A stretch of DNA of 8,768 nucleotides from Gemmatimonadota bacterium (lineage in GTDB: Bacteria; JBHIER01; G020348925): NCBI GenBank assembly GCA_020348925.1, contig CP070758.1:3702688-3711455 (forward strand), given 5' to 3'. Below, in pieces: positions 7,544-8,768 of this stretch (its first letter is position 1; each line of letters starts with the position of its first letter). The translations under genes and the position numbers were made by a program. The notes under the pieces are model-generated. The model saw only the letters and a program-made list of their open reading frames with translations. It searched no databases and was not told the origin of the DNA.

Positions 7544-7606
7544 ATCGTATAACTCATGAATATAGTAGAAACATACGGCACTTTACGGATATACAACAAA
7601 TTCTAT

Positions 7607-7623
7607 TGTCGGAAAATCCTACG
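7607..7623 (+). promoter_or_regulatory. Enhancer-like dyad, site 3
   Basis: TGTCGGAAAATCCTACG matches 14 of 17 positions of site 2, including the whole left half TGTCGGAAAAT. It lies about 145 bases upstream of the predicted start. The right half-site is weaker (CTACG instead of CGACA). Confidence 0.5.
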
Positions 7624-7733
7624 TTTTAATGCTGTTTTCTTCCACTCCAAGACCCACCGTTTTTTTTATTCATCATTCATAATTTATAAATAAACATAGT
7701 CTTAGATTGCAAAGATTTTCGAAGCACGAATTC

Positions 7734-7749
7734 CGGCACACTTCTTGCA
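7734..7749 (+). promoter_or_regulatory. Sigma-54 (RpoN) -24/-12 promoter
   Basis: CGGCACACTTCTTGCA fits the sigma-54 consensus TGGCAC-N5-TTGCA at every position except the first base, with correct GG-N10-GC spacing. Transcription should begin near 7760. It sits downstream of three enhancer-like dyads and upstream of a 45-codon ORF, and the window encodes a sigma-54 activator. Basis: motif match seen in sequence; activity is inferred. Confidence 0.8.
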
Positions 7750-7791
7750 ATTTTATATACCTGACAAGTTTTCAATCAAGGGCACGGTTCA

Positions 7792-7929
7792 ATGAAAAAT
7801 GCACCGGTTTTCACACCCGATGAACTTCGTACAGCGACAAGAAGCAGCGACTCACGTGAACAGGGATTTTCGGATATTAATTTCTCAGAGAATGTCGAAG
7901 AAGGCACTCACTTTTTTCAATCTTTTTAG
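7792..7929 (+). CDS. Putative 45-residue small protein under the sigma-54 promoter
   Basis: ATG 7792 to TAG 7927-7929 encodes a polar, somewhat acidic peptide beginning MKNAPVFTPDELRTATRSSD and ending NFSENVEEGTHFFQSF. There are no cysteines, no membrane helix and no signal peptide. AAGGG (7778-7782), nine bases before the ATG, is a weak ribosome-binding site. The ATG is 32 bases after the predicted sigma-54 start, a normal leader length. Its last 27 bases overlap the left arm and loop of a long hairpin. I recognise no family. The alternative is that the transcript is a non-coding RNA and the frame is chance. A longer overlapping frame (7799-8020) is highly basic and starts less well. Confidence 0.45.
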   Translation: MKNAPVFTPDELRTATRSSDSREQGFSDINFSENVEEGTHFFQSF

Positions 7930-7981
7930 AAAATCATTCATTGCACGCAATCGAAAAGTGAGTGCCGTGTATTTTTCTTTT
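7903..7981 (+). terminator. Long hairpin with T-rich tail at the end of the sigma-54 transcript
   Basis: GGCACTCACTTTT (7903-7915) pairs perfectly over 13 bp with AAAAGTGAGTGCC (7954-7966), followed by GTGTATTTTTCTTTT. The loop of 38 bases holds a small dyad ATTG/CAAT. It could be an intrinsic terminator with an unusually large loop, or a 3' structure of a small RNA. The left arm lies within the small ORF, which links structure and coding sequence. Confidence 0.5.
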
Positions 7982-7988
7982 CATCGGA

Positions 7989-8046
7989 GGAATGGGAGAA
8001 TTCTCCTTAAAAAGATTTGAATGGGGGCAGGGGATTCTCCCGTTCC
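7989..8046 (+). repeat. 13-bp inverted repeat with nested 12-bp palindrome
   Basis: GGAATGGGAGAAT (7989-8001) pairs with ATTCTCCCGTTCC (8034-8046) with one G-T pair. Nested in the left arm is the perfect palindrome GGAGAATTCTCC (7995-8006), so two alternative folds compete. There is no T-run, so this is not a standard terminator. It lies directly downstream of the 7903-7981 hairpin and may be part of the same structured RNA or a short repeat element. Confidence 0.5.
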
Positions 8047-8072
8047 CCACTGAAGAAGTAGAGGGAACATAA
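7992..8072 (+). CDS. Possible 26-residue small ORF
   Basis: ATG 7992 to TAA 8070-8072 encodes a peptide starting MGEFSLKRFEWGQGILPFPT and ending EEVEGT. GGAGG (7986-7990) is present but only one base from the ATG, which is too close for efficient initiation. The composition is protein-like, with aromatic and proline residues in an ordered pattern, but the frame coincides with a 13-bp hairpin and may be chance. No family recognised. Confidence 0.2.
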   Translation: MGEFSLKRFEWGQGILPFPTEEVEGT

Positions 8073-8356
8073 AGCGGAGTTAAGTTCAACCTGGGGCAGT
8101 ATGTAATAATTTCTTCCCGCCTCATGGTTCATTCTCTATGATTAGGAACATTTCTCGAAGGGAGAGATGGTTTGCTGCTATCGTATCCGTCGGGTCACAG
8201 AACGCCTTCTTTCCGCTCGTTTGAAAAAACGAGGAAGGGGCGTTTTTTCACTGTAGGGGTTCGAGGATTCGAGGAGCCTGTTGTCTCCCCTATTATCGTC
8301 CCCCATATCAAGGGGGGACAACAGGAGGGTGTTAAGAACAGGAGAGACATAACAGA
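8073..8356. other. Non-coding stretch with two hairpins
   Basis: No convincing gene. A 29-codon frame at ATG 8167 (MVCCYRIRRVTERLL...) follows GGGAG too closely to be persuasive. TGAAAAAACG (8222-8231) and CGTTTTTTCA (8241-8250) form a perfect 10-bp dyad with a 9-base loop. A tandem 8-mer TTCGAGGA occurs twice (8260-8275). A 14-bp hairpin at 8277-8325 is listed separately. Confidence 0.5.
8277..8325 (+). repeat. 14-bp stem-loop with an alternative inner pairing
   Basis: CCTGTTGTCTCCCC (8277-8290) pairs with GGGGGGACAACAGG (8312-8325) with one G-T pair. Inside the loop GTCCCCC (8298-8304) can pair with GGGGGAC (8313-8319) instead, so two folds are mutually exclusive. No T-run follows. Role unknown. 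Confidence 0.55.
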
Positions 8357-8664
8357 GAGAAGATTAAAGATCAAAGATGTGACCCCAAATTATGAAGCTT
8401 GAGCCGCAGATGGTCCCGGCGAAGGCTTTGGGTTGGACTTTCTTTTTGCTTCTTCCACCTTTCGGAAATTGTCAATATTTCCGAAAGGTACATCAGGTGG
8501 TTCGGAGGAAAGGATGCACTTTCCTCCGAGGGGTAACAGGATTTCGATGCGAGCTGGCGGAGCATAGAAATCCGCCATAGGGGCGAGAGCCCCTTGGAAG
8601 TGTTGAGCAAAGCGAACACACTTCTTCTTGGCCAGCAAAGAAAAAGAATGGGATTCATATCAAC
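8357..8664. repeat. Structured repeat element, full copy (box A - hairpin core - box B)
   Basis: Box A (8357-8388, AAGATTAAA...AAAGATGTGACCCCAA) and box B (8634-8664, AGCAAAGAAAAAGAA...TTCATATCAAC) both recur, in the same order, at 8694-8768. Between them are five consecutive hairpins: ACCTTTCGGAAAT/ATTTCCGAAAGGT (8457-8489, 13 bp perfect); TCGGAGGAAA/TTTCCTCCGA (8502-8529, 10 bp); TGGCGGA/TCCGCCA (8555-8577, 7 bp); AGGGGC-GAGA-GCCCCT (8579-8594, GNRA-type tetraloop); GAAGTGT/ACACTTC (8597-8624, 7 bp). Read on the minus strand, box A gives TTGGGGTCACATCTTT, reminiscent of REP-type sequences mobilised by REP-associated tyrosine transposases (inference from memory, no search). No transposase lies in the window. 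Long minus-strand frames cross it, but they begin at non-ATG codons or lack a ribosome-binding site and are probably not genes. Confidence 0.55.
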
Positions 8665-8693
8665 TTAGGGACGTTACCATCAAAAAACTGGGA

Positions 8694-8768
8694 GGGAAGA
8701 TTAAACTTTAAAGATGCGACCCCAATAGCCTTTTACTAGCAAAGAAAAAGAAGGGCTTTCATATCAAC
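8694..8768. repeat. Second, internally deleted copy of the repeat element (may continue past the window)
   Basis: Box A' (8694-8725) matches box A at 27 of 32 positions, and box B' (8738-8768) matches box B at 28 of 31. Only 12 bases separate the boxes, against 245 in the full copy, so the whole hairpin core is absent. Order and orientation are the same as in the first copy, 29 bases upstream. Box B' ends exactly at the window edge, so the true end is unseen. Confidence 0.6.

Larger units (their letters stand above)
7450..7587. repeat. 12-bp perfect inverted repeat pair CGTAAAGTGCCG / CGGCACTTTACG
   Basis: CGTAAAGTGCCG (7450-7461) and CGGCACTTTACG (7576-7587) are perfect reverse complements 114 bases apart. 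They interlock with the enhancer-like dyads. Each could be a half-site for a second DNA-binding protein, or they could pair in RNA. The order with the other repeats (A-B-A'-B') is that of a pseudoknot, but a DNA-binding role fits the position better. Confidence 0.6.
7405..7733. promoter_or_regulatory. Intergenic control region with interlocking inverted repeats
   Basis: No reading frame of note is present. A small dyad (TCCGCT 7409-7414 / AGCGGA 7436-7441) follows the archaemetzincin stop and has no T-run, so no convincing terminator is seen. The rest contains two interlocking sets of inverted repeats, listed separately. From about 7624 to 7730 it becomes AT-rich with a run of eight T (7660-7667). 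An AT-rich bend region between enhancers and a sigma-54 promoter is a common arrangement. Confidence 0.6.

Noticed and set aside
7799-8020. 73-codon frame overlapping the 45-codon ORF
   Set aside because: Strongly basic, no domain, no ribosome-binding site, and it runs through the 13-bp hairpin. The 45-codon frame has better placement relative to the promoter.
8252-8280. tRNA T-arm-like sequence (GGTTCGAGGATTC)
   Set aside because: No acceptor stem, anticodon arm or CCA end could be matched around it; explained by the tandem TTCGAGGA.
8172-8402. 76-codon plus-strand frame ending in box A
   Set aside because: Starts at TTG without a ribosome-binding site and crosses the 14-bp hairpin; its end lies within repeat sequence.
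8371-8658. Two overlapping minus-strand frames of 82 and 95 codons across the hairpin-rich element
   Set aside because: They follow the repeat element's boundaries, the shorter one begins at TTG, and their sequence is explained by the inverted repeats. Treated as by-products of the repeat, although protein-level conservation was not tested.
8357-8768. CRISPR array
   Set aside because: Only two copies of each box, different spacings, 84-88% identity and a hairpin core between them; not a repeat-spacer pattern.

Overview
The window looks like chromosome of a Gram-negative anaerobe of the deltaproteobacterial (Desulfobacterota) type. This is inferred from a HybA/HybB-like membrane quinone-oxidoreductase pair, degenerate GcvH-like proteins, a c-type-heme sensor kinase paired with an NtrC-family sigma-54 activator, and a bacterial archaemetzincin. 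No rRNA, tRNA, CRISPR array or transposase gene is visible. All recognised genes are on the plus strand.

Layout. (1) 1-1799: 3' part of a HybA/HmcB-type ferredoxin subunit with a C-terminal membrane anchor, overlapping by one base a HybB/NrfD-type integral membrane subunit. Together they form an electron-transfer module between a periplasmic or iron-sulfur partner and the quinone pool. (2) 1800-2083: non-coding leader with an orphan ribosome-binding site and a candidate sigma-70 promoter. (3) 2084-3707: two paralogous GcvH-fold proteins. Both lack the lysine that carries lipoate; one has a membrane anchor, the other an N-terminal four-cysteine motif. A clear intrinsic terminator (3780-3831) closes this block. 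(4) 3934-7404: a compact three-gene operon with a membrane histidine kinase carrying two c-heme motifs, a sigma-54-dependent response regulator, and an archaemetzincin zinc peptidase five bases after the regulator's stop. (5) 7405-8356: a long region without conventional genes but rich in structure. (6) 8357-8768: a structured repeat element followed by a second, internally deleted copy.

The most interesting part is region 5. Three copies of a 17-bp dyad (best copy TGTCGGAAAATACGACA, read on the minus strand) lie 110-250 bp upstream of a sequence that fits the sigma-54 -24/-12 consensus throughout its key positions (CGGCACACTTCTTGCA, 7734-7749). About 30 bp beyond the predicted start site is a 45-codon ORF whose 3' end forms a 13-bp stem followed by a T-rich tract. 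This is the expected anatomy of a target promoter for an NtrC-family regulator, and such a regulator is encoded just upstream. The working model, which is inference, is that the heme kinase senses redox state or a small ligand at the periplasmic face, phosphorylates the regulator, and the regulator switches on a small-protein or small-RNA transcript. The archaemetzincin and the degenerate GcvH proteins may belong to the same physiological unit.
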